A stretch of DNA of 64,000 bases from Peptidiphaga gingivicola (lineage in GTDB: Bacteria > Actinomycetota > Actinomycetes > Actinomycetales > Actinomycetaceae), in NCBI RefSeq assembly GCF_001652275.1, contig NZ_LVZK01000003.1, forward strand, positions 1 to 64,000, in the 5' to 3' direction. Made by a program: the position numbers and the translations under genes. The notes beneath the pieces were generated by a model that worked only from the letters and a program-made list of their open reading frames with translations, had not been told where the DNA came from and ran no database searches. Shown here piece by piece: positions 44,743-53,160 of this stretch (position 1 is the first letter of the stretch; each line of letters opens with the position of its first letter).

Positions 44743-46131
44743 TCAGCCAAGCGAATCCAGCACGATGTTCAGGCCCTCGGCCATCGTCGGGTGGGCGATG
44801 ACTGCGTCGCGCAGTTTGGGCCAGGGAAGGCCGCCCAGCATGGCCGTCTGAACGGCGGCGATGACCTCGCTCGCGCTTTCGGCGACGATCGCGGCGCCGA
44901 GGATCTCTTCGGTCTCCGCGTCGACGACGACCTTGTAGAAGCCCTCGACGTGGCCGTGCGTCTTGGCGCGCGGTACCGCCGCCGCGGCGACCTTCGCCAC
45001 CCGGATGTCTCTTCCGGCCGCGCGGGCCTCGCTCTCGCTCATTCCGACGCGCCCGAGCTCGGGGGTCGCGAAGACCGCCCACGGGATGAGGCGGCCCTCC
45101 GTCGAGGCCTCCTTGCCCGCAAAGAGATCGCGCAACACGCGGAAATCGTTCCACGAGGCATGCGTGAATTGGGGCGTTCCGGCGACGTCGCCCGCAGCGT
45201 AGACGCCGGGCGCCGTCGTCTCGAGGCGGGAATCGACCTTGACGAAGCCGCGCTCGGTCAGCTCGACCCCAGCCGCTTCCAGGCCCAGGCCCTTCGTGAC
45301 CGGAGTGCGTCCCAGAGCCACGAGGAGGCGCGTTCCCGCGACCTCGCCGGCAGTCGTGTGGACGACGACCCCCTCGCCGTCAGAGGACACGCGCATCGCG
45401 CGCTCGCCGGTGCGCACCGTCACGCCCTGCGCGGCGAGGTTGGCCGCCATCTCTTCGGCGACGTCCGCATCCTCCCTGGCAAGAATGTGCTCCCCGCCCT
45501 CGATGAGGGTCACGTTCGCCCCGAAGGCCGCCATCATCGAGGCCATCTCGACGCCGATGACTCCGCCGCCGAGAATGACGAGGCGATCGGGGATCTCGGT
45601 CAGGCGAAGGGCGTCCTCGCTCGTCCAGTAGGCGACGTCGCCCAATCCCTCGATAGGAGGAATCGCCGGCGTCGTCCCCGTGTTGATCAGGACCTTCTCG
45701 CCCTCGACCACGCGGACCGATCCGTCGGCCAGCGTCGCCTCGACCGTCTTCGGCCCGACGAACTTGGCCGTTCCGAGAACGAAATCCAGCCCGGGCGCGG
45801 CGAACATCTTCTTATGCGCCTCGACCATGCCGCCGACCACGCTCTCCTTGCGGGCCCGCAAGGCCTGAAGGTCCACTCTCGCCGAGGCGAGGTCGGCCCC
45901 GGGCAGATCGACCCCGTAAGACGCGGCCGTGCGAACCTCGACAAGCCTTCGCGCGCTCGAGACGAGCGTCTTCGTCGGGATGCAGGCGACGTTGATGCAC
46001 GTCCCGCCGATTTTGTCCCGCTCGACCATGAAGACCTTGTCGCCCATCTTCGCACGAAGCATGGCGAGAGACTTTCCGGCCTTTCCGCCTCCGACGACCA
46101 CAAGATCGTATTTTTCGGGCGCGCTTGCCAT
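44743..46131 (-). CDS. FAD-dependent disulfide oxidoreductase (class I)
   Basis: A 462-residue flavoprotein of the dihydrolipoamide dehydrogenase/mercuric-reductase group. It has the FAD motif VVVGGGKAGKS, the redox disulfide in GGTCINVACIPTK, the NAD(P)-binding LGGGVIGVEMASMM and the C-terminal interface with HPTMAEGL. The second cofactor glycine motif and the Cys-x4-Cys are intact. No partner lipoyl enzymes (pdh or gcv) are near, so the substrate is undetermined. The ATG has ACGGAGG seven bases upstream. This gene is an insertion in the otherwise conserved dxs-to-trm order. Confidence 0.85.
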   Translation of the reverse strand: MASAPEKYDLVVVGGGKAGKSLAMLRAKMGDKVFMVERDKIGGTCINVACIPTKTLVSSARRLVEVRTAASYGVDLPGADLASARVDLQALRARKESVVGGMVEAHKKMFAAPGLDFVLGTAKFVGPKTVEATLADGSVRVVEGEKVLINTGTTPAIPPIEGLGDVAYWTSEDALRLTEIPDRLVILGGGVIGVEMASMMAAFGANVTLIEGGEHILAREDADVAEEMAANLAAQGVTVRTGERAMRVSSDGEGVVVHTTAGEVAGTRLLVALGRTPVTKGLGLEAAGVELTERGFVKVDSRLETTAPGVYAAGDVAGTPQFTHASWNDFRVLRDLFAGKEASTEGRLIPWAVFATPELGRVGMSESEARAAGRDIRVAKVAAAAVPRAKTHGHVEGFYKVVVDAETEEILGAAIVAESASEVIAAVQTAMLGGLPWPKLRDAVIAHPTMAEGLNIVLDSLG

Positions 46132-46241
46132 CGTATTCCTCCGTATATTTTGCGTTTATGCGGCATGGGCTCGTTCCCATCCGTTGCATACAACGTGCAG
46201 CGCACAGAACGCATTCCGAGACGCGGATCACTCGATTCGCA

Positions 46242-47471
46242 TCACTCTACTACGGTTACGCATTCGAAATGATGTGTGTTCGGGAAAATGTCGACCGCCT
46301 CAAAGAAGGTTGCCTTGCGCCCGCATCCCCGCATGACTGCGACGTCGCGCGCCATGGACGCCGGGTCGCAGGAGACGAGGACGATCCTGCCGACCTTCGC
46401 CTCGCCGAGCATCGCCGCCAGCTCCGTGCCAAGCCCCGCCCTGGGCGGATCGGCCACGACGACGTCGCCGTTGACCCCCTCCAGCGCGTGGGCGTCGATC
46501 CTCGCCGCGCGGGTGCGTGCCCACGGCAGATCCCGAAGGTTCGCCCTCGCATCGTCCACCGCCTCTCGAGTCGCCTCCATCGCGTAGACGGCGCCCGCTT
46601 CTCCCGTCGCGACAGCGAGCGGCTGCGTCAGCAGGCCGGCGCCCGAGTAGAGTTCGACGACGCGGTCCCCCGGTTGGACCTTCGCCCCGCGCATGACGAG
46701 CTCGATGAGGCTCGCCGCCGCTGCACGGTGGACCTGCCAGAATCCGCCTGCGTGGACCTGGTAGGCGTAGAGCTCGCCGCCGACCACGACGTCCTCGCGG
46801 ACGACCTCGTCGGCCCGCATGCCCGGCGCCCACCACACATCCCCGCCGACGAACAGGGCGGGGTCCGACCCGGAAGGGGCAAGCGCCTTGACTCGCTCCC
46901 CCGGCTTCCACCAAGAACGCCAGCCGCCGAAGAGGTCGAGCTCGCCGATCTCCTCGACGGCCAGAGGAAAGCTCGCCACCCCCATGAGCTCGTGGCTCGA
47001 ATCCCTGTACATCGCCGGCCGGCCGTCCTCGCCCACGACGAATTCGATCCGGGTGCGAGTGGCCCAGCCGGAGGTCTCGGCGTCGCCGGGAAGGGCGGCG
47101 ACCCGCGGCGAAAGGCCCTGCTCGGCGAAATGCTCCTGAAGGTCGCGGCCGCCGATTCGGCCGAGGGTCGTTGCAAGGACGTGGCTCTTCCACTCCGCCT
47201 GATAGTCGAAGGCGACGTGCCCGAGATCGGCCCCGCCGACGCCGAGCGGCCCGGCCTCCGGCCACACCAAGTCGACCCTGTGCTCGGAGGGGTTCGACAG
47301 GACCTCCACGACGTCGCCGCGGATGAGCGTCGAGCGCTGCCCCGTCACCTGAACTCGCACGCGCTCGCCGGGAAGGCCGAAGCGGGCGAAGACGACCCTG
47401 CCGTCCTCCGCCCTGCCGACGGCGGACCCGCCGTGGGCGACGTCGGTCAAATCTATGTCGAGCGTTGTCAT
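46242..47471 (-). CDS. TrmA/RlmD-family RNA m5U methyltransferase
   Basis: A 409-residue SAM-dependent RNA methyltransferase, expected to methylate uridine C5 in rRNA or tRNA. An N-terminal TRAM-type OB domain (VAHGGSAVGRAEDGRVVF) precedes the class I fold: ELYSGAGLLTQPLA for SAM, VVADPPRAGL, the nucleophile region VSCDPASMARD and the C-terminal FPNTHHFE. The Fe-S cysteine cluster of E. coli RlmD is absent. The ortholog in Mycobacterium is Rv2689c-like in order. It overlaps the permease stop by four bases (ATGA). Confidence 0.9.
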   Translation of the reverse strand: MTTLDIDLTDVAHGGSAVGRAEDGRVVFARFGLPGERVRVQVTGQRSTLIRGDVVEVLSNPSEHRVDLVWPEAGPLGVGGADLGHVAFDYQAEWKSHVLATTLGRIGGRDLQEHFAEQGLSPRVAALPGDAETSGWATRTRIEFVVGEDGRPAMYRDSSHELMGVASFPLAVEEIGELDLFGGWRSWWKPGERVKALAPSGSDPALFVGGDVWWAPGMRADEVVREDVVVGGELYAYQVHAGGFWQVHRAAAASLIELVMRGAKVQPGDRVVELYSGAGLLTQPLAVATGEAGAVYAMEATREAVDDARANLRDLPWARTRAARIDAHALEGVNGDVVVADPPRAGLGTELAAMLGEAKVGRIVLVSCDPASMARDVAVMRGCGRKATFFEAVDIFPNTHHFECVTVVE

Positions 47472-49261
47472 TCGTCCTCCTCGGTCGGATGGAAAAGATA
47501 GGGAACCTCGGCGAGGATCACCCCGGGTTCGTGGCGCAAATCGGCTATGACGCTCGGCATCGACCTTCGCAGAAAATATCCCTCCCAGACGCCCGCCGCT
47601 AGGATCCTCTGGTAGAAGACGGCCACGACGTCGCCGGGATGCATCTGGTGCAAAGAGTGGACGTAGTCGACGATGTGCCCGCGCGTGGCCCCCTGCGGCG
47701 TGCCGAGAACCGTGAGGTCGACGGGAAGGCCCGCCTCCTTCCAGTCGTCGCGAAGCTGGCGCGTGCGATTCGGATCGAAATCGACCGTCAAGGCGGTCAG
47801 GCTCGACAACCTCATGGCCCGAGCGTAGCTCAACGTGCGCAGCGTCGGGTCATCGACCACGCTGACGAGCACGACTCCGTGGATGCGCGTGGGCAGGCGG
47901 CGGCCCGCCGAAAGATTCGCCACGGCGAGGGTTCGGGCGACCTTGCCCATGCTCCGGCGCGCCAGGAGCATGATGAGCGCGGGAACCGCCAGGCCGACGA
48001 GGGAGACGGCAAGCCATGTGCGTTCGATGAAAACCGTCAGGCCAAGCCCGGCGCCGCACACGCCCGCCATGGCGGCGAAGGCCCATTTCGTCAGACTCGC
48101 GCTCCTGCGCTCGGCCCGATCCAGCGACTCCTTGAGTATTCCCACCGAGCGCAGCGTCATCGCCACGCACGTCAAGCCGAATTGCAGGAACGCGCAGACG
48201 ACGAAGACGGTGGCCCCCGCCAGGCTGGAGACGAGCACCCCCGCGAACCCCGCGGCGAGGACCGCCGTCAGCCCCACGATGACCAGGCGCGGCTTGATCG
48301 CGTCGCGAGTGCCGAGGCGGCGCGGGAGGATGCCGTCTGTGGCGAGCTCGCTCAGCAGGAAGGGCAGGCGGGCGTACGCTGCAAGTGCCGCGGAGACGCC
48401 GAGCAGGGCGTATCCCGCGGCAACCGCCTTGTAGCCGCCTCCCCCCAAGAGGCCGTGGGCGATCGACAGGCTCGGTATGCCGAGCCGCTGGCCGGGAAGC
48501 TCGAAAAGTATGGACAGGTAGAGGGTGACTGCTATGGCGACGGTCGCGCCGCCGAAGCGGGCGGCAAGCCAAGGCGGGCGGACCCTGCGGGTGCGCGCGC
48601 CGCCGTGGACGCGCTCGCTCAGGAGCACGAGAAGGCAGGCCGGAAACACGGCGGCCATGACGGCCGTCATGAGCGGATGGGAGACCCCCGGGTTGCGGCC
48701 CGACAGGACCGCCTGGCGCCGCGCGGACATGGCGGCGTCGGCCGTGGATCCGTCGCTGAGCTCGACGACAAGGCCCCAGACGAGAACGGTTGCGATCGCG
48801 AGGGCACCGAGGGCGGCGGTGACCCAGTACAGCCGCGATTCCCTTCCCCTTCGCAAAAGCACGGGAAGGGCCAGCGCCAGGACGAGCCCGTAGAGAAGGG
48901 GCCCGCGCGGCAGCGCCGGGAAGACTTCCACGAGACTCGTCGTTGCGACGCCGACGCCCAGAACGATGACGATGACGTAGCACAGGTAGCGCGCCGAGGC
49001 GGCCACCACGCCCATCCCCGGGCCGATGTGGGAGGCCACAATTTGGTAGGAGAGGCGGCGCGGAACGAGGCGCCCCACCCACGTCGCCCCGAGGAAGGCC
49101 GCCAGGAGGCTGAGAACCGCCACGGCGGCGGCTGCTGTGATGTCCGCGGAATTCGCCCCCGAGGGGACGGAACGAAGAATGATCTGGGGAACGATGACGG
49201 CCGAGAGGACGATCATCGTGGTGTCGGCCGCTGCCGAGCGGGCGGGTATTTCGTTCGTCAC
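47468..49261 (-). CDS. APC-family permease with soluble C-terminal domain
   Basis: A 597-residue amino-acid/polyamine-type permease with about 12 membrane helices in its first 400 residues, then a cytoplasmic domain of about 190 residues. A conserved helix 1 (VIVPQIILRSVPSGANS) and the glycine-rich helices match the family. The start is GTG; the longer open frame is a shadow of the TrkA gene. In actinobacteria this permease lies divergently beside the two TrkA genes (Rv2690c order). Confidence 0.85.
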   Translation of the reverse strand: MTNEIPARSAAADTTMIVLSAVIVPQIILRSVPSGANSADITAAAAVAVLSLLAAFLGATWVGRLVPRRLSYQIVASHIGPGMGVVAASARYLCYVIVIVLGVGVATTSLVEVFPALPRGPLLYGLVLALALPVLLRRGRESRLYWVTAALGALAIATVLVWGLVVELSDGSTADAAMSARRQAVLSGRNPGVSHPLMTAVMAAVFPACLLVLLSERVHGGARTRRVRPPWLAARFGGATVAIAVTLYLSILFELPGQRLGIPSLSIAHGLLGGGGYKAVAAGYALLGVSAALAAYARLPFLLSELATDGILPRRLGTRDAIKPRLVIVGLTAVLAAGFAGVLVSSLAGATVFVVCAFLQFGLTCVAMTLRSVGILKESLDRAERRSASLTKWAFAAMAGVCGAGLGLTVFIERTWLAVSLVGLAVPALIMLLARRSMGKVARTLAVANLSAGRRLPTRIHGVVLVSVVDDPTLRTLSYARAMRLSSLTALTVDFDPNRTRQLRDDWKEAGLPVDLTVLGTPQGATRGHIVDYVHSLHQMHPGDVVAVFYQRILAAGVWEGYFLRRSMPSVIADLRHEPGVILAEVPYLFHPTEEDE

Positions 49262-49307
49262 AGTGTTCAGGCTACGCCACGTCGCGGTTTGAGGTAGCGT
49301 TCTTAGC

Positions 49308-49973
49308 GTGCACTTTGTCATCATGGGGTGCGGTCGCGTCGGAGCGACGTTGGCCGCGAATCTAACGGAGTACGGCCACTCCGTGGCCGTCATCGACCAC
49401 AGCCCCGACTCGTTTCGGCGGCTCCCGGAAGGTTTTTCGGGCCAGCGCGTCACGGGGATGGGCTTCGACCGCGAGGCGTTGATCCAGGCCGGCATCGAGG
49501 ACGCCCACGGCTTCGCCGCCGTCTCCTCGGGCGACAACTCGAACATCATCGCCGCCCGCGTGGTCCGCGAGACCTTCGGGGTGTCCAACGTCGTCACCCG
49601 CATATACGATCCGACGCGCGCAGAGGTTTACGAGCGGCTCGGAATCGCCACAGTCTCAACGGTCAAATGGACGGTCGAGCAGGTCTTCCGGCATCTCATC
49701 CCGCTGGGGCCGCACTTCGACTGGATCGAAGACGACGCCGGAATCGCGATCGTCGGCATCGACCTCGACCCTTCCTGGTTCGGACGCAGCGTTTCCGATT
49801 TGGAGCGCGCGACGAAAGCAAGAGTGACCTATCTCACTCGTTTGGGCAGAGGGACGCTTCCCTCGCCCAGCCTCGTGCTGCAAGACGGCGACGCGCTGCA
49901 CATGACGGTCGAAACCGATCGGGCCGGCGCCGTCCAAAGAATCGCGAACCATCCAGCCCAGGAGGATCTGTGA
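49308..49973 (+). CDS. TrkA/CeoB-type potassium-transport regulator (first)
   Basis: A 221-residue RCK protein: NAD-binding Rossmann fold beginning HFVIMGCGRVGATLAANL and IDHSPDS, followed by a small TrkA-C domain (VGIDLDPSWFGRSVSDL). The start is GTG. The next gene begins inside its stop codon. Such a pair without a visible TrkH/TrkG-type channel gates a channel elsewhere in the genome. The 46-base gap to the divergent permease holds both promoters. Confidence 0.88.
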   Translation: MHFVIMGCGRVGATLAANLTEYGHSVAVIDHSPDSFRRLPEGFSGQRVTGMGFDREALIQAGIEDAHGFAAVSSGDNSNIIAARVVRETFGVSNVVTRIYDPTRAEVYERLGIATVSTVKWTVEQVFRHLIPLGPHFDWIEDDAGIAIVGIDLDPSWFGRSVSDLERATKARVTYLTRLGRGTLPSPSLVLQDGDALHMTVETDRAGAVQRIANHPAQEDL

Positions 49974-50656
49974 AAGTCATCATCGCGGGGGCCGGGTCCG
50001 TCGGCAGGTCGATCGCCAAGGAGCTCGTCCAATCCGGCCACGACATCACGATCATCGACCGCCACCCCTCGGCGATGAAAGTCGCCTCCGTCCCCGAGGC
50101 CGAGTGGCAGCTCGACGACGCCTGCGAGCTCACGAGCCTCCAGCGGGCGAACCTCGACGAGGCCGACGTCGTCGTGGCGACGACGGGCGACGACAAGGTC
50201 AACCTCGTCGTCTCGCTCCTGGCCAAAACCGAATTCGGCGTCGAGAGGGTCATCGCCCGCGTGAACAACCCGAAAAACGAGTGGCTCTTCGACGAGTCGT
50301 GGGGAGTGGACGTCGCCGTCTCGACGCCGCGCGTCATAGCGCCATACGTCGAGGACGCGGTCGCCAACGGGCGCCTCGCAACGGTCATGCACTTCCACAG
50401 CTCGGGGGCGGCCCTCCTGCAGACGACCCTTCCGCCCAAGGCCCCGATCGTCGGGCTTGCCGTCTCCGACGTCGTCCTCCCGCCCTCGATCGTCCTCAAC
50501 GCGATCGTCCGGGACGGGGTGCCGTTCACGGCGGAACCCGATCTGACGGTCGAAGCCGGCGACCAGGTGCTTTTCCTGCGCTCGGCCGAGGCGGAAGAAG
50601 ACCTCGACATCGTGCGCGAGCTCATCGGCGACGACGCCTCGCTCGAATCGATCTAG
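49970..50656 (+). CDS. TrkA/CeoC-type potassium-transport regulator (second)
   Basis: A 228-residue RCK protein with KVIIAGAGSVGRSIAKELV and IDRHPSAM (NAD site) and a C-terminal TrkA-C domain (APIVGLAVSDVVLPPSIV). The GTG start overlaps the preceding stop (GTGA), with GGAGG five bases upstream. It forms the conserved CeoB/CeoC pair. Confidence 0.88.
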   Translation: MKVIIAGAGSVGRSIAKELVQSGHDITIIDRHPSAMKVASVPEAEWQLDDACELTSLQRANLDEADVVVATTGDDKVNLVVSLLAKTEFGVERVIARVNNPKNEWLFDESWGVDVAVSTPRVIAPYVEDAVANGRLATVMHFHSSGAALLQTTLPPKAPIVGLAVSDVVLPPSIVLNAIVRDGVPFTAEPDLTVEAGDQVLFLRSAEAEEDLDIVRELIGDDASLESI

Positions 50657-50760
50657 CAGGCGACCCCGTTTTCCGACGGCGGTTTCGCCTCTCCGGCCGG
50701 CTCCGCTTCCGTCCGTCGGCCGCGCTCGCCGACCCGTTCAGCGGTGCTCGCAGCCGTCCG

Positions 50761-51543
50761 TCATCCGCGCTCGTCTGCTCCGGCGGGGCCCTGCCCCGGC
50801 CCGGCCGCCGACGATTCGGCCGCGGGAGGAAGCGCGCGGACCGTCATCCACGTCGCCCAGGCCGCGAGGGCGAAGAGCGGCAGGCCCATGACGAGCTTGC
50901 TCACCGCGAGGGCCGTCGTCGCATCCGTCAAGTAGAGAGGCGTCTGAACGAGGAGGCGCAAGGCGAACACCCCGGCCCACAGCCACGTCAAACGGGTGTA
51001 CGCGCGGCGAGTCGCGAGCCCGTCCTCGTCGTCGGCCCTCCTCCATCGCGTGGCATCCCCGCGCAGGAATCCGAGCACGAGGCCCATCAGCGGCCAACGC
51101 ACGGCGAGGGAAAGGGCGAGCGCGGCCAGATACCCGGCGTTGAGGAGCAGTCCGACCGTGAAGTAATTGGATGCCTGGCCCGTGCGCAGCGCCCAGAAAG
51201 CCGAGACGCCGACGCCGAGGAGGCCGCTGACCGCCGGGGTGACGTCGAGCCTGCCGACAAGGCGGGCTGCCAGGGCGAGGACCGCGGCGGCCACCGGAGC
51301 GACCGAGGAGACGACGACGTCTTTGGTCGCTATGTAGACGACGAGGAAGATCGCACCGGGGGCGACGCTTTCGACGACGCCCCGCTTGCCGCCCACGGCC
51401 CTCGACAGGTCGAAGTCCTCGCCGACGGCGGCCGCCAGGCCGCCTCTGCGCCTGGCCGACTGCCTTCCGGCGGCCTCCTCCGCACGATCCGGGGCTTGCT
51501 CCTCGTCAGCCGCTTGATCTGTCACATCGACCCTCTCGGTCAC
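50761..51543 (-). CDS. DUF3159 membrane protein
   Basis: A 260-residue integral membrane protein with a charged N-terminus of about 45 residues and about six hydrophobic helices, including VESVAPGAIFLVVYIATKD. The family is restricted to actinobacteria and lies next to the TrkA pair, an OB-fold protein and DUF3710. Its role is unknown. Confidence 0.85.
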   Translation of the reverse strand: MTERVDVTDQAADEEQAPDRAEEAAGRQSARRRGGLAAAVGEDFDLSRAVGGKRGVVESVAPGAIFLVVYIATKDVVVSSVAPVAAAVLALAARLVGRLDVTPAVSGLLGVGVSAFWALRTGQASNYFTVGLLLNAGYLAALALSLAVRWPLMGLVLGFLRGDATRWRRADDEDGLATRRAYTRLTWLWAGVFALRLLVQTPLYLTDATTALAVSKLVMGLPLFALAAWATWMTVRALPPAAESSAAGPGQGPAGADERG

Positions 51544-51654
51544 GTCGTTCCTTTCCGCCGCGTCGATTCTGTTCTGTCGCTGTTCTGCTGGCTTCGTCGA
51601 TTCCGTCGCCGCAGCGCTCTTTCTGAGCCGCGGGCGCCGCCTGGACTGAGGGCG

Positions 51655-51903
51655 TCACTCGCTCGGCAGCACCGTGTAAGCCGGGTCGAAGATCGTCGGG
51701 ACGGCGTCCCGGCCGGAAACGGCCCCGCGCACGGTCAAACGCGAGCCCACCTCAATGCAGCGGACGATGGTCCGCCCCAGGAATGCGAGGACGAACTCCC
51801 CCTCCGGAGCCTTGATCCTCGCTCGAAGGACCGGCGAGTTCCCCGCGCCGGGATATGCGATCGACGTGATCTCGCCGGTCACTTCGACTCGGCGAGGGCT
51901 CAC
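51655..51903 (-). CDS. OB-fold nucleic-acid-binding-type small protein
   Basis: An 82-residue protein with a single OB-fold-like pattern (VTGEITSIAYPG, LRARIKAPEGEFVLAFLGR, VGSRLTVRGAV). Orthologs occur between DUF3710 and DUF3159 in actinobacteria. The start is GTG, one base after the DUF3710 stop, so the two are coupled. Nucleic-acid binding is inferred from fold only. Confidence 0.75.
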   Translation of the reverse strand: MSPRRVEVTGEITSIAYPGAGNSPVLRARIKAPEGEFVLAFLGRTIVRCIEVGSRLTVRGAVSGRDAVPTIFDPAYTVLPSE

Positions 51904-51904
51904 C

Positions 51905-52576
51905 TCAGCGGACCTCCGAGATTTCCGGTCCGCGGCGCGGAAGCGAAAGCCTGTCGCGCTGAGGCTCGGAATGCTTGCTGCCCGAACGGGGCACTTCCAG
52001 CGGAAGAATGTCGCGCGGCGGATGGGCGGCGACGCCCCTGACCACTACGAGCCTGTCGAGCACGGCGTGGAGCAAGTTGCGCGCCTCGGCGTCGTCGACG
52101 GCGGCTCTGCCCGTCAGCGTCGCCCGCAGCAGCCACCGAGGCCCGTCGATTCCCAGGTATCGAACGGGGTTGACCGTCCTCGACCCCTCGACCGGCATCT
52201 GCGCGTGGATCTCCCGCCCGTACTCTCCGTCGGCCTCGCGCGAAGACCCTCCCTGCGAGGCAATCGAGGAAATCATGTCGGCGCGCACGTCGTCCCAGAG
52301 GTCGCTCGACTTCGGGGCCGCGAAGACCTGAAGCTGAAGGGCGCTCTCGCCCACGATGTATACGGCGCCCAGGACCACTTCGCGGTTGCGCTCGACCGTG
52401 AACTGGATCGTTGCGTCCTCAACCGGCGGCAGCCTGAGGGCGCCGCATTCGAGCAGCTCGTCGTCTTCGGGCGCCTCGGCTTCGTCGTAGGGCCCAACGG
52501 TCTTCTCGACCTCGGCCTCGGCGACGTCGGCCTCCGCCTCTCGGGCCTTGGCCCTTTTCTTCCCAAATAGTCCCAC
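51905..52576 (-). CDS. DUF3710 protein
   Basis: A 223-residue actinobacterial protein of unknown function. It has a Lys/Ala/Glu-rich start (GLFGKKRAKAREAEA), then the family domain with GPYDEAEAPEDDELLECGALRLP and RYLGIDGPRWLLRATLTGRAA. The start is GTG after AAAGGG. In related genomes dut lies just upstream; here the upstream gene is DUF4193. Confidence 0.85.
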   Translation of the reverse strand: MGLFGKKRAKAREAEADVAEAEVEKTVGPYDEAEAPEDDELLECGALRLPPVEDATIQFTVERNREVVLGAVYIVGESALQLQVFAAPKSSDLWDDVRADMISSIASQGGSSREADGEYGREIHAQMPVEGSRTVNPVRYLGIDGPRWLLRATLTGRAAVDDAEARNLLHAVLDRLVVVRGVAAHPPRDILPLEVPRSGSKHSEPQRDRLSLPRRGPEISEVR

Positions 52577-52628
52577 GTGTCAACCCTTTCAGAATCGCGG
52601 TTCGCTCGGTCGGACCATGCGCACCATT

Positions 52629-52928
52629 TTAGCCCGCGCACTCCGTGCACACGGGCAGTCCGCCTTCTTCGTAGGCAAGCTGTGATCTATGGTGCACCAG
52701 GAAACACTGCGAACACGTGAATTCGTCGTCTTGGGCGGGCACGACGCTGATCGAAAGCTCGACGTTCGACAGGTCGGCCCCGGGCAGCTCGAAGCCTTCG
52801 GCGGCCTCGACCTCGTCCTCCTCGACCTCCGCCGACTGATGCTCTGAGCGCCGAGCCTTGAGCTGCTCGAGGGAATCCTCGCGGAGTTCTTCGTCCTGCT
52901 TGCGCGGTGCGTCGTAATCGGTTGCCAT
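52629..52928 (-). CDS. DUF4193 protein
   Basis: A 99-residue actinobacterial protein with an acidic middle and a zinc-ribbon-like end: CSQC and CTEC pairs around a short linker. It starts at MATDYDAPRKQDEE with GTGGAG six bases upstream. It is divergent from sepH with about 230 bases between them. The function is unknown. Confidence 0.85.
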   Translation of the reverse strand: MATDYDAPRKQDEELREDSLEQLKARRSEHQSAEVEEDEVEAAEGFELPGADLSNVELSISVVPAQDDEFTCSQCFLVHHRSQLAYEEGGLPVCTECAG

Positions 52929-53160
52929 TGTCAGCTCCACTCGTCTTGTCTTGGCGGCATCGTCTGCCGCTGTTTAGGCCGCGGACACCCCGTCCGGCCC
53001 CGCGTGCGCCCACAATGTATCAGGTTTTTCGGATTCGTCCAGTCTGTCAATCCACAAGCGAAACGCACAGCAGAGCGCCAAGCGTGACACACCCGGGCGA
53101 ATCGGCCCATTCCGCCCGTCGTGTGGCAACCTTAAGGTGACTACGATTTCAAGGGGAGAC

